Shown in pieces: positions 54,120-64,000 of a stretch of 64,000 nucleotides of DNA. The position numbers and the translations under genes are program-made. Source of the stretch: Hanleya hanleyi (Eukaryota; Mollusca; Polyplacophora; Lepidopleurida; Hanleyidae); assembly GCA_036873755.1 (NCBI GenBank), contig JAVTVY010020510.1, positions 1 to 64,000 on the forward strand. The letters run 5' to 3'. Within the stretch, counting starts at the first letter, position 1. Each line of letters begins with the position of its first letter. The notes under the pieces were generated by a model. It had not been told where the DNA came from. It searched no databases and saw only the letters and a list, made by a program, of their open reading frames with translations.

Positions 54120-54370
54120 AGATAGATCTTTCTAAAATGGCGACTTCTGATTGAACAAGAGCAGCTGAGAATACATCTAACGGGCAAGAACGAGTATGAC
54201 AGATGCAGTGCCAAATGGCGGCCTCTGATTGGACAAGAGGCTACTTGTATTGTAAACATACCCAACGCGGCTCCCCCAGCGTGGGTATGATGTAACATTG
54301 GGGAGAATAAACTATATGAAAAAACTTGTTGTTGTTGTTGTTCTCTCTTCTGTCATCTTTGTTGTTGTTG
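54120..54370 (+). promoter_or_regulatory. Gene-tail module, right arm
   Basis: Two YY1-like/NF-Y couplets ('AAAATGGCGACTTCTGATTG', 'AAATGGCGGCCTCTGATTGG'), 'TTGTATTGTAAACATACCCA', 'GGCTCCCCCAGCGTGGG', AGAATAAACTATATG (AATAAA) and two TTGTTGTTG tracts. In the first couplet the CCAAT core has decayed (GATTGA). Confidence 0.6.
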
Positions 54371-54689
54371 TTGTTCTCTCTCCGGTCTATATCATGGCGT
54401 CAAGGTGTTATTCTAGGGCGTAACGACGGTCATTGACGGGCGCCACTGCATTTCGATGTATTGGTGTCTAGAAAAATGACAGCTTTTGGGCTAATTCACC
54501 TGGGCGTTGAACCAAATACCTTCCTTCACCGCACCAAAACGCCCACTTTGGCCACTAATCGTACTGGTGACGTCACCGATGACGTCACAGGTGACGTGGA
54601 CATCCCTCAAGTCGTGGCCTACACCCCGAAAGCTACAAAATAACACCTCCCACGACACATTCGGACCATAGTGGTCTAGTACCCCAAAC

Positions 54690-56065
54690 ACACCCCCACG
54701 CACCCCAAAGATGCCTGATTTCTATACTACGACCAGACTGCGCATGCGCAGACGATTGAAACCCGACGATACATTAGTCCAGTCGGATGCTTCTCCACGA
54801 GAGCTTCAAAATAAGACCTCATACGACACCATCGGACCAATATTGGCCCACCTCGACCGCAAAACGTCTATTTCCAAAATACAGCCTGCCTGCGCATGCG
54901 CAGAATGACGATATTTCAACCCCACATCCACCCAGTCGGATGCTCCCTCGCGACTGCTTCACATTGATACTTCATACGACTCCATCGAACCAATAGTGGT
55001 CCACCTAGATCCCAAACGTTCTTTCTAATACCCTTTTCGCATAATTCCCTGTCTGCGCATGCGCAGAATGTTGAGCACGGACGATACACTAGTCCAGGTG
55101 AATGCCCCCTCACGACTGCTTCACATTGATACCTCACTCGACCCCATCGCCCCACTAGGGACTCACCTAGATCCCAAAACGTCTATTTCCATACACTTTG
55201 TCTACTGCGCATGCGCAGAATGACGTCAGTTCCATGTCTCACCCACCCCGTCGGATGCTCCTTCACGAATGTTTCACATTTATATCTCATACGACTCCAT
55301 AGGACCAATAGTGGCCCACCTAGACCTCAAAACGTTCCTTCCAATGCCCTTTTCCCACAATTCCCTGTTTGCGCATGCGCAGAATGTTGACAACGGTCGA
55401 GACACTAGTCCAGACGGATGCCCCTCACGTATGCTTCACATTGATACCTCATACGACTCCATCCGCCCATTAGGGGCTCACCTAGATCCCAAAACGTCTA
55501 TTTCCATACTCTTTGTCTACTGCACATGCGCAGAATGACGTCAGTTCCACGTGAAACCCATCCCCTCGAATACTCCTTAACGAATGCTTCACATTGATAC
55601 CTAATACGATTCCATATGACCAATAGGGGCCCACAAAGTCCCCAAAACGTGTATTTCCATAAACTTTGTCTACTGCGCATGCGCAGAACGACGTCAGTTC
55701 CACGTCAAACCCAACCCGGTGGATGCTCCCTCACGAATGCTTTACACTGATACCTCACTCGACTCCATCGGACCACTAGGGACCCACCTAGACCCCAAAA
55801 CGTCTATTTCCATTCACTTTGTCTACTGCGCATGTGCAGAATGACGTCAGTTCCAAGTCACACCCACCCCATCGGATGCACCTTCACGAATGCTTCACAT
55901 TGATACCTCATACGATTCCATAGGCCCAATAGTGGCCCACCTAGACCCCAAAACGTGTATTTCCATACACTTTGTCTACTGCGCATGCGCAGAATGACGT
56001 CAATTCCACGTCACACCCATCCCGTTGGATGCGCCTTTACGAATGCTTCACATTGATATCTCATA
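54690..56065. repeat. ~150-bp subterminal units with NRF1-like and CRE motifs, right
   Basis: Nine TGCGCATGCGCAG-type palindromes or one-base variants occur near 54,737, 54,891, 55,052, 55,206, 55,370, 55,522, 55,673, 55,827 and 55,979, about 154 bp apart. Five or so units have TGACGTCA within 5 bases after the palindrome, followed by GTTCCACGTCA. Alternate units instead carry 'TTGA' and 'GACGATACA' phrases, so two unit subtypes alternate. A compact CRE cluster is also at 54,565-54,600. Confidence 0.88.
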
Positions 56066-56341
56066 CGACCCAATCGGACCATGCAGCGTATTTGAAGTCT
56101 CCACGGAGGCAGACCGCATCACCGCCAGACCGCATCACAGCGGAGGAATACAAGGTCAAAGGTTGCCAGAACTTTAGTGGTCAAAACTTGGCACCCAGCC
56201 AATGCTGATGCAATCCATAACCTCCACCACAACGCCACCTGCCGGAACTATAGTGCACTTGACCTCTGTGACCGCCCCGTGACCGCCACAATATGCAATT
56301 TTTGAGGTCAATAAGGCTCTATTCGGGTTGACCATACTACT

Positions 56342-56347
56342 GATATT
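56342..56347. other. Right 6-bp target duplication
   Basis: GATATT directly after the terminal ACTACT; one mismatch from the left GATATC. Confidence 0.65.
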
Positions 56348-57330
56348 CCCTGTATGTAGTAGAGCTAAAGAATGCTTTATGTCTTCTGACATTAATATAT
56401 CGGCGATCAGTTTTCTTGAACAACGATATCATTAATGAACTAAGACAGTCAATCAGGTCCTGATGAGGGATTGTATTGTAGAGAATCGAGATACATGTCT
56501 GTACGGTATGTGTCCTTTCGCATCAAGTTCTTCCGTAACACATTTTGATTTCTTTAATATCCACATACATTCAACACCAGATTTTTTAGAAATAATGGCA
56601 CAATACATTTCCCAGAATATTTTGACCTCCTGAAAGGCCCTCAATCCTAAGAAACACAGCCCTTGCAATCCTAAAATCAATCACTGCTACAACAATAACT
56701 ATGTTAGATATGAAAATTAGAATGCGATAATTTTTTTGAAGATTTTGTTCCGTTTATCGTAAAGAACGATCTTAATCGAGGGAACACCGTGTTGGTCAAA
56801 AACATGGAGGATATTGGCTAAGGCAGGTTTCCTGAAAAACAAAATTATTAATTGAAATGTCCATTGCATGGGCAGAACTAGTTTGAACAGTTTTGTGTTT
56901 CCGTGCATACACCCAGTGCTATTGTCACGTCTGTTGCTCCCCAAAAAGCGTTTGTGCTTTTTAGTCCTTGGACTTACAGAATTAGAATCAACATTTATTG
57001 CTCCATTATGCCAAACAGTCTAAAGGCAACATATTATACACAAGATTAAAGAGTGGAAACGTAGTAAGATGTGAAATTACAATTCCCCGATAATACGCAG
57101 AGAGAGCACAAGAGAGGAGAGATAACTCCCAGTGAATATATAACAAATCAATGGGCTAGGAGTCCCACCAATATTCCTACCTATGCTAGCCATGGAAAGG
57201 TAAGGGGAGCCAATCCTAATCGTTCAAAACCAGAGTATATGAATTTTGCAACAAAAATTGCTCAAAAACTACTCGTTCTCCGACGAAAGGGTTAGATTGG
57301 GTATCAATGGAGTGAGAGAGTCGAAAATTG
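56348..57330. other. No gene recognised
   Basis: Short unsupported frames only. Confidence 0.5.
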
Positions 57331-57334
57331 ATTG

Positions 57335-58440
57335 ATTTGTTCACATTCTAAAGCAATTAAATGCTGTTCATCTCCAAGAACATCACAAGCTGGACCTAAT
57401 CCGTTTTCATCATTTCCACCTGTAGCGGGTGTGCGCTAAGTCGAAGTTGAACAATAGCTGACCAATGTTTACGATTAATTATGGCCAGAATGTTACATGC
57501 AGGAGAAAAAGTTTCTTCCATTGACAATAAACTTTCATTTCACTGGAGGTAGCTAAAGAGTCCTTCCAATTTTTTTCAAAACTGAACTGGAAAAGGCGTC
57601 TAATAAACTTTAAGTTGGCTTTATGTTGTGTACAGAACTGATTTTCTCAAATATGGGAGCAGCCAACCCCCTTAACAACAATTTCCATACAACTGACCCA
57701 GTTGTTATATTTACTCACACAACAATCTTCCACTTGTTCAAGATATGCTTTGTATAATAACGAGTCAGCTTCTAAGATATGAGACAAAAAATTTACACTC
57801 TGTGTAATTGCAGAAAGTCCCAACCGCTTCTACCATATTGATATTCATGCTTTTACAGCGAATGCCAATGATAGTTTTACAGAAAGCTACATGTACATCG
57901 ACCAATTCCGTATCGTTATGTAGATTTAAAATGGAGGTAATATACGAGTTTTTGTGATTCATATACTCCACCCACGCTTCTGAATCATACTGCAAGATGG
58001 GTTGTATAATTGAGTAAAAAAAATTAAGGGCCAGATTGGGATTTAGGTCATATGGATCTGTAGAATGTCGCATAGCAAATAAAGCCAGGATGTCAGGTTT
58101 ATAATGCCCTGATTGAACAAACCATTACTACTGAATATCATACCTAAGTATTTTTGTCTATTTACGCACTCAATTTTAAGTATTATTCAAGCGGAAATAG
58201 TGATTTTACTTCATGTTCTGGCCAAATACGACGATTTTTGTCTTATGTGTATTAATAGAAATACCCCATTGGGAAACATATGAACTAATCTTATCTAGCT
58301 TTTCTTGCAGGTCTTCTTTGTCAAGAGATAGAAGCACTACATCGTCGGCATAAGCTAGACTATGTACTGGTTGGTCCCATAGAATTTGGGATTTCTAAAC
58401 ATGAATCTGTATAAGGTGTGATACCTGCTGCTTGGCCCAC
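57335..58440 (-). pseudogene. Non-LTR retrotransposon, RT catalytic box to C-terminus
   Basis: The minus strand reads SLAYADDVVLLSLDKEDLQEK (YADD active box at about 58,335-58,352), WGISINTHKTKIVVFG, then NFFYSIIQPILQYDSEAWVEY (about 57,955-58,020) and AFCKTIIGI. Near the end is a NRKHWSAIVQLRLSAHPLQVE-like segment (about 57,410-57,480) of the C-terminal domain. This order is that of CR1/L2-group polyproteins. Stops and frameshifts show it is dead. It forms the 3' half of the element whose 5' half lies at 60,285-61,350. Confidence 0.85.
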
Positions 58441-58614
58441 ACTTTAGGTGGGTTCCTATGTCAGACTAGCATGAAATTTCTAGATTATGACAGTTAAATT
58501 GGTATATGAAGAAAAATCTTTAAAACAGGTTTTTTTCATTATAATTTCCATTTATAATTTGATATCTAGAATCTTATCTAGAATGTTATCTACCTATCTA
58601 TATATCTAGAATGA

Positions 58615-59135
58615 TACTTTCCTATGGCTGATTTTTAGTCGCCAAACGGCGTCAATATTTCCTACCTCTTACCTATCTCACCAATGTATTATATATATGG
58701 TAGTATTTTGCTGGTGGGTTGTTAATCCCCGACCCCCGCCCTCTGTACATGTCATTTGGCAAATATATGTAGACTTCAAGTCTTGATGGGAAATTTGATG
58801 ACGTCGGACATTACAGGTTAGTTATTCTGGGTATTCTTCCATTAACAGTGTTTACCACATGTTGAGGCGTTTACTCGACCAGACGCCCCCGATGCTCAAT
58901 CCATTAACATCCGATGAGTTACTTATTTTAGCTGATCTTTAATCACAGCTTCCGAGCTAGCGTATCTAATTCTACTTGAGCCGGTTCTATGGGACATAAT
59001 TTCCACATGAGCATCTACAATAAATGCGCTGCTGACATATCAAGAGTATAAGTCTTAGAATCCTCCGTGTTCTAGTCTGAGTGCGAGTTGCCGAGGGAGG
59101 CTCTCCTGTGGGGTTATATGGTTGCTTTTTAGTTT
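58615..59135. mobile_element. Retroelement-family tail fragment inserted in the non-LTR relic
   Basis: Shares 'TTCCGAGCTAGCGTATCTAA', 'TGAGCCGG' and 'TTATATGGTTGCTTTTTAG' with 15.5 and 34.1 kb. The phrase 'TATGGCTGATTTTTAGTCGC' at 58,624 and 'TATGGTTGCTTTTTAG' at 59,118 are direct repeats bounding it. Confidence 0.6.
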
Positions 59136-59475
59136 AAAGGGTCCTGTAATAAAGTAATATAAATAAGGGGATATCTTGGAATAATATAATTTATATATTG
59201 TATAAACTTTTTCGTGTTCACTGAATTTTTGATATGGCTATGATTTAATATGTTCCTCGAAAGTTTGTTGCGTATATAGAATTGTTTTTCCAATTCAATT
59301 GGTCATTAAGAATGACGCATTAAAAGTTAATTTTTGATTGGCATGTTCAATTTCTGTATCAGAAATGAATAATTTAGGTATAATAGTTGCTCGTTTACGA
59401 GTATTCAGTTTCATTAATAACGTATTTAGTTTTTCTCATGTTCAGTGAAAGACGTTTGCAACAAAGCCAGGTTTA
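59136..59475. other. No gene recognised
   Basis: AT-rich sequence without supported features. Confidence 0.5.
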
Positions 59476-59480
59476 AAGAT

Positions 59481-59603
59481 TCTGTAATTGCAGGGACATG
59501 ACAATGAACAGCTCAGATATTTCTGTAATTGCAGGGACATGACAATGAACAGCTCAGATATTTCTGTAATTGCAGGGACATGACAATGAACAGCTCAGAT
59601 ATT
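59481..59603. repeat. 41-bp minisatellite, 3 units
   Basis: Units start at 59,481, 59,522 and 59,563 with TCTGTAATTGCAGGGACATG; essentially identical. Confidence 0.95.
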
Positions 59604-59912
59604 TCTTTTGATGAAAAACTAATGCTACCATCATCGACAAAAAGAAAAGTTTTCAATTTGTCGGTGGCGTTATACTTATGTCATTGACGTATAGAGAAGC
59701 AATGGATTGGGCAAAGAATATATCACCGGGGAACCTCATAGCCTATAGGCATTACGCTCATACTATTCAGCTTTTCTCACATCACAGCGGCCAAAAGCAA
59801 TGTGATACACCCATGTGATACAAAACCTGTATCACACCCTTACAGTTTGCTAACTATATTTTTGGTTATTTTTCAACATTATTTTGATGTGAGAAATAAA
59901 TTATAACACTCA

Positions 59913-60028
59913 TGGTCATTTATCTGATTTTTATCACACTCGTTTGATAAAACCCATATGAAACTCGCTAAAGCTCGTTTCATATGGGTTTTATCAAACT
60001 CGTGTGATAAAAATCAGATAAATGACCA
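59913..60028. repeat. 116-bp near-perfect hairpin
   Basis: Arms of 52 bases (TGGTCATTTATCTGATTTTT... and complement) with three mismatches around a 12-base loop TCGCTAAAGCTC. Likely a foldback element. Confidence 0.9.
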
Positions 60029-60048
60029 CTCGTAGTGATAATCTATAT

Positions 60049-60107
60049 GTATCACTGACGTCCCTACTCACCTGGGGGAACAAGGAGAGTAGGGACGTCA
60101 GTGATAC
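60049..60107. repeat. 59-bp hairpin with perfect 20-bp arms
   Basis: GTATCACTGACGTCCCTACT and its exact complement around a 19-base loop. It lies 20 bases from the larger hairpin. GTGATAC words also recur at 59,800-59,835. Confidence 0.9.
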
Positions 60108-60284
60108 AGCTGTTTATCAGCGTAATAGGCATCGGTTCAGACATAGTGTCTTTATATACTACAGTTTGTGATCTTATAACTTTTGAACCAATTTGACACA
60201 ACTTTGAGCTCGTTATGTTCTAACTTAAAAATTAGAACTAAAAAAACATAGTTATAAAAAAAGTAAAATATTGTGATTCACTGT

Positions 60285-61350
60285 GTGTCAAATGCTTTCG
60301 ATAGATCTAAACATAACGCTCTTCTGCAGCGTTTAGATTCTTCAGCATTTACAAGTGTATCATATAGTGTGCTGCTTGTGATTTCGAATGATTAGCTCTC
60401 AAACCGAAAAAAAACAACAACAAAAAACACAGTTTGTCTCAACAAAAAAAACAAAAAAAACAAATTTCCAAATCTTGTTGACAGTAATGTTCTCAAGTAT
60501 TTTACGATATCGGTCTACAGTAGGGCATTAGTGAAGAGTCATCAGATTTATGTACCGGGATGACTTTGGCTTTCTTAATAAAAAATGACAACATGTAACC
60601 GTTAAATCGTTAAATCCATTAGCAATAGCTTGATTTTCTGATTTGGTATCTTCATACAGTTTGTATGATTTTGCAATACATGTGGATTTTTTCCTCTTTA
60701 TATGCTGGTTCAAAACTTTCCAAGTGCCATTAATGTCTTGATTGCTTCCGTTGAATTTAGCTCTTCTTAGATATTTTGATTTGATAGTAGAAGCACGTCG
60801 TAAATGGCGTTGAATTTATGTAGAAAATTGTTAAGGACAGCAGTCGTTTTAAATGGCGTTGAATTTATGGAGAAAATTGTTGAATACCTGAACCCATGTC
60901 CGCTTTAATATCTTGCAAATCTTTTTCTTTAATTCTTTGGCTAAATCTCTCAGTTTGCTCAAGGGAATTTTTCAGGAATGTTACACGTTGATCTGGATGC
61001 TTAGCGCAGGACTTTTGTCTTTCTTTAAGATGAAAAACCGAAAAGTGATCGGTAATATCAGTGAGAAAAAATCCCGAGATATCCTCTTCATGCAAATTAG
61101 CAAATATATCATCAATGAGGGTTAATGAATGAGAGCGTACTCTTTTTGATTTGGTAATATGTGGGAAAAGTTATGGAACTTGAATTTCAAAATGTCTATG
61201 AACTCCTGTGGGTGCATGGCGATCGGTTTGGAAAAGATCAATGCTAAAATCTCCAATAAATATGTAGTTGTTGTTTTCCCAATGCAATTTTTTTTTATAG
61301 AAAGTAGATGCTGGTTAAAAATATTAACCATTATATCCTGACTCATAACG
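60285..61350 (-). pseudogene. Non-LTR retrotransposon, endonuclease C-terminus to RT start
   Basis: The minus strand reads a decayed apurinic-type endonuclease end (PIAMHPQEFIDIL at about 61,205-61,245; DISGFFLTDITDHFSVFHL at about 61,035-61,090). Next are the linker with KYLRRAKFNGSNQDINGTWK (about 60,720-60,785) and then LDLSKAFD (about 60,286-60,310), the RT motif preceding the YADD box. Together with 57,335-58,440 it outlines one ~4-kb CR1/L2-type copy interrupted by the repeats at 58.6-60.1 kb. Frameshifted and inactive. Confidence 0.8.
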
Positions 61351-62500
61351 TTGAAACGTAGAACAGAGAGTGCACTGTGTAATACTAGTTAAGTTGAGTG
61401 CGTGGCTGTTATAATAAATTTAATAGATTGTTTATTATAAATTAGTAATAGAATGTTTTGTTTTTAATAATTAGTTATAGATTGTTTAGAACAAATACTC
61501 GAACTGTCAATCTGAATTATTTGCCTCGCCGTCCCTAGAGCTAAGTGTTTGGCATCTCCATGGTGTTGAATGAACAAGCACAAGAAGAAAGACTGAACAT
61601 AAAACTCCAAACGATTTGGAAACCCAAAACATAATACTTGATAAATATACACTACAATAACACTGTGATACGTACTTGACGATAGGAGCATCATGGTGCT
61701 AGCTTGTTTTCATTGTGTTCGTTGTATGCTATCATACAAACAGTACCATACGAAGGAGGTGCTCTCATCATTGGACCGAACATCCTTCCTGCATGATTAC
61801 TGCCTTATGAATGTCTGAACTGACGCCTGAAACTAATGGAACTGTACAATGGAAATGGGTTAAATTGCAAATGAAGCAGGTATTCTCGATCGATAAATGG
61901 AAACACACCTGAGACGAAAATACCAGGCTAGAGTAACTTCACCGGTAGCAGCGGTACCATCGCTGCTCGTCAGAGAGATCAAGTACATCCATCCATCCAT
62001 CCATCCATCCATCCACCAGCTATATTATCTCTATAGGCCTACTAACGGTAATTAATAAATGAACTAGACGACATTGCTGTGGTACAATCACGTGAGCTGG
62101 CATCCTGGTACTGTAGATAGAGCTACATGTATATGTAGAATATGGAATCAGTTCTCCAGTTGTCGATACATGTATTATAGTCACGCATCAGTGATCCGTT
62201 ATGGCGTACACCGGCTCTGTCAGTGTTGTTTTGTGAACAGGCACTCGCAACTGTATTATAACGACAACCACTTATTATAATGGGAAGTTCTGAGGGAAAT
62301 CTTATTAACTGCGCCATACAATGTGCCAGTTACTTGTGTATGTCATACTTAACTTGATATGGCCTGGTTAAGCCTGGATTTGTATATGCACATAAATAAG
62401 GTCAACGTAAACGTCAAGCATAACCATCAACCTGTAACCATCTCGGTCATCTATACGCGGTAAGACTGACCCTGGGATCGTGTGTATCCATTTACAGCCT
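61351..62500. other. No gene; (CATC)n microsatellite
   Basis: A CATC tetranucleotide run (about 61,987-62,015) is the only definite feature. Confidence 0.5.
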
Positions 62501-62539
62501 ACTTTCGGCCAGTGCGAGAGGGAATTTCCAGAAATCAAT

Positions 62540-63040
62540 ACCACGTGACTTCGTCAGCCAATCAGCTAAAGTCTACCGACGTAACCCCAACGTAACTCGC
62601 CATTTTCGAATCATGTGATGCCCTACTTGTTGAAAATTACAGATCTACCACACCTCTTGGGTGATACGAAAGTTATTTATACCTATATATTTTGTAAGCC
62701 TAGCCTATATCTGTTTCCCAAGTGGTTTGAAAACCTGTAATTTATCAGATTTCTCGAGTCTGTTCTCTGCCGGATGAAGGCCGAACAGAATCCCGTAATA
62801 TACCGGATATCGCTCCGCAATAATGGAGACTCACGATTCGCAAGCCATCTTATGGATGGCGAAGTGTACGCAAATGGCATAACCATTGGAATTATACTGC
62901 CTGATGTGGAGAGAGTTGGTGGGTCGGCGGGTCGGCTGTGGCATATCACGTTACTTCATTTTGGAGTCTCACACACAATTCAGAAGTCCGTTTGTCACAC
63001 GACAGACTTGACCGTCAGCGGAAGCAATTATTTCGTTTAA
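62540..63040 (+). CDS. Candidate first exon with promoter-like upstream region
   Basis: Upstream, CCACGTGAC (about 62,541), CCAATCAG (about 62,559) and CGCCATTTTCG (about 62,598) lie within 70 bp, and TATATATTTTG is near 62,684. An ATG at 62,774 opens an 88-codon frame of balanced composition (motifs NPVIYRISLRNNGDSRF, EVYANGITIGIILPDVERVG). I do not recognise the product, and the frame may include intron sequence. The motif cluster is suggestive only. Confidence 0.25.
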
Positions 63041-64000
63041 TGTATGGACCACTGTACCTGGATCGATCTATGTATAGGAAATTCTCTAAATGAACCACAC
63101 AGACTTTTGTTATAAACTCAAGTCGACTCTGTCAGGTATATCAGTGAAGAGTTTACTAGCACGGCCACAAGCTGGCCAGCTCATCGATCAAGGTCAAAAC
63201 GATCATGAACACTTCGATGTTGAACTGGACAGTGTATCCACATACCATGTAAACTAAGGATGAAGTGAAGGTATGGGTGAACATCAGAGAGGACTGTCCT
63301 GAGATCATGGCCCAAACACGAACGCAGGACAATGTTGAATGCAGAATTGATAGAGATCCCCGATGGGCTGCCATTCAGGTTCTCGGATATGGTCAAGGTA
63401 TGTCAGATGGATATCAAACCTGGAGTCAACTATAATTCTGAAGAACATCACATGTAGTTTTCTGTACGACAGGAAGTTATGGGTATTGCGCCATCCGTAA
63501 TTGTTGTGTAAATAATTCCAGGAGTTTCAGATATTTCGTTGCCATGGGCTGGTTTACCAAGGATTTTACTTGAGAAAGATGAAATTTCAAAACGGGTAAA
63601 ATTCCAAACTCTCGGCATTGTCTCCTTGCTCACAGTAATCTGTTGCTATGGTAGCCATATTTGAAATTAGACATGTGAATGGTACGAAAACCAAGCTTTC
63701 ATGGCCTTGATAATGCAACAAAGTAGCAAAATTATAAGTTTCTCTGGTATTGGGGTTACAGCTCTATGAATATTTCGACCTCAAGTTACGCAGTAAATGG
63801 CATTGTATCTGAATGCTGCTCACTTCCTCTCCCTAAAGGTCTATACTCACGATGTAATTGGTGGTAACATCCCTTATTTGGTAGCATGTGACTAAAATAT
63901 TACAAGTATTCCCACGATGCAACCGAGTCGCATGCTACAATTTGTTACTACAAATCACTCCGTCAGAATAGACCTTAAAGGAACATATATAGACCGTTTG
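63041..64000. other. No gene recognised
   Basis: Overlapping minus-strand frames around 63.2-63.6 kb lack domains. Confidence 0.45.

Larger units (their letters stand above)
46830..56341. mobile_element. 9.5-kb virus-like element with long terminal inverted repeats
   Basis: It starts AGTAGTACGGTCAACCCGAA, ends with the near-perfect complement, and is bounded by a 6-bp near-identical duplication. Arms of about 2.7 kb (left) and 3.5 kb (right) flank a 3.3-kb centre. Genes appear intronless, have their own TATA boxes and are mostly small. AG/CT termini with 6-bp duplications are the published hallmark of Polinton/Maverick elements, so a derived or non-autonomous relative is the leading idea. 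However, no protein-primed polymerase, retroviral-type integrase, ATPase, protease or capsid gene is visible. A different DNA-virus-derived transposon is possible. The zinc-finger/C-terminal-domain protein resembles, from memory only, uncharacterised invertebrate proteins associated with virus-like DNA polymerase elements. Confidence 0.8.
52805..56341. repeat. Right terminal inverted repeat (~3.5 kb)
   Basis: Inverted relative to 46,830-49,533. In order: the 21-bp array (52,805-52,920), promoter and zinc-finger copy, gene-tail module, ~150-bp NRF1/CRE units, and the terminal ~280 bp. It is longer than the left arm by additional units and by the intact 5' part of the gene. Confidence 0.85.

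Noticed and set aside
46830..56341. Polymerase, integrase, ATPase or capsid genes of a Polinton
   Set aside because: No frame of suitable size or motif on either strand; the central 3.3 kb is fully accounted for by small genes.
46830..56341. Integrated herpesvirus-like genome ends (inverted repeats around a unique region)
   Set aside because: No recognisable herpesvirus gene; 6-bp flanking duplication and small size favour a transposon.

Overview
This is a gene-poor, repeat-dominated stretch of an animal nuclear genome. The evidence is degenerate non-LTR (CR1/L2-type) and Penelope/DIRS-like reverse transcriptase fragments, a tRNA-headed SINE with the 'Nin-DC/Meta-SINE'-type core, TA-target MITEs, many minisatellites, and no prokaryotic operon structure. 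The repeat repertoire points to a marine invertebrate (lophotrochozoan, cephalochordate or hemichordate). The species cannot be settled by eye. I find no intact host gene that I can name; a few candidate exons (10.35, 20.7, 22.2-22.8 and 62.8 kb) are listed at low confidence.

Layout. 0.3-0.56 kb: CpG-rich, promoter-like segment. 1.5-3.9 kb: a ~720-bp unit duplicated in tandem, one copy split by an 889-bp MITE. 4.33-4.99 kb: apparent solo terminal repeat of the same element type found at 46.8-56.3 kb, with a YY1-site-like array. 6.9-9.0 kb: three minisatellites, one of ~1.6 kb. 14-17 kb: minisatellites, two MITEs and retroelement debris. 18.4-19.9 kb: dead non-LTR retrotransposon. 24.25-26.73 kb: 2.5-kb long-TIR element with a 5-bp target duplication. 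27.6-31.9 kb: a dispersed ~600-bp repeat and two minisatellites. 33-46.7 kb: a mosaic of a ~170-bp tandem repeat, a segmental duplication, a SINE, many rearranged pieces of one reverse-transcriptase element family, a 40-bp minisatellite and two TA-flanked MITEs. 57.3-61.35 kb: a minus-strand non-LTR element broken by other repeats. The remainder is unassigned.

The centrepiece is a 9.5-kb virus-like mobile element (46,830-56,341). Its long terminal inverted repeats begin AG and end CT and are flanked by GATATC/GATATT, a 6-bp near-perfect target duplication; this is the Polinton/Maverick style of terminus. Each arm carries, near its inner end and pointing outward, a copy of a C2H2 zinc-finger gene with a long C-terminal domain. 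The outer arms are arrays of ~150-bp units bearing NRF1-like palindromes and CREB sites. The central 3.3 kb holds four compact, apparently intronless genes, all on the plus strand. Each has a TATA box 45-56 bases before its start: a frameshifted multi-finger gene, a small tail-anchored membrane protein, a two-finger protein whose ATG has become GTG, and a 93-residue CxxC/CxxC protein. Repeated control modules (a YY1-like plus NF-Y couplet, then AATAAA) separate genes. No DNA polymerase, integrase or capsid gene is visible, so the element looks non-autonomous. Both arm copies of its main gene are broken, at different places, so it looks dead or dying.
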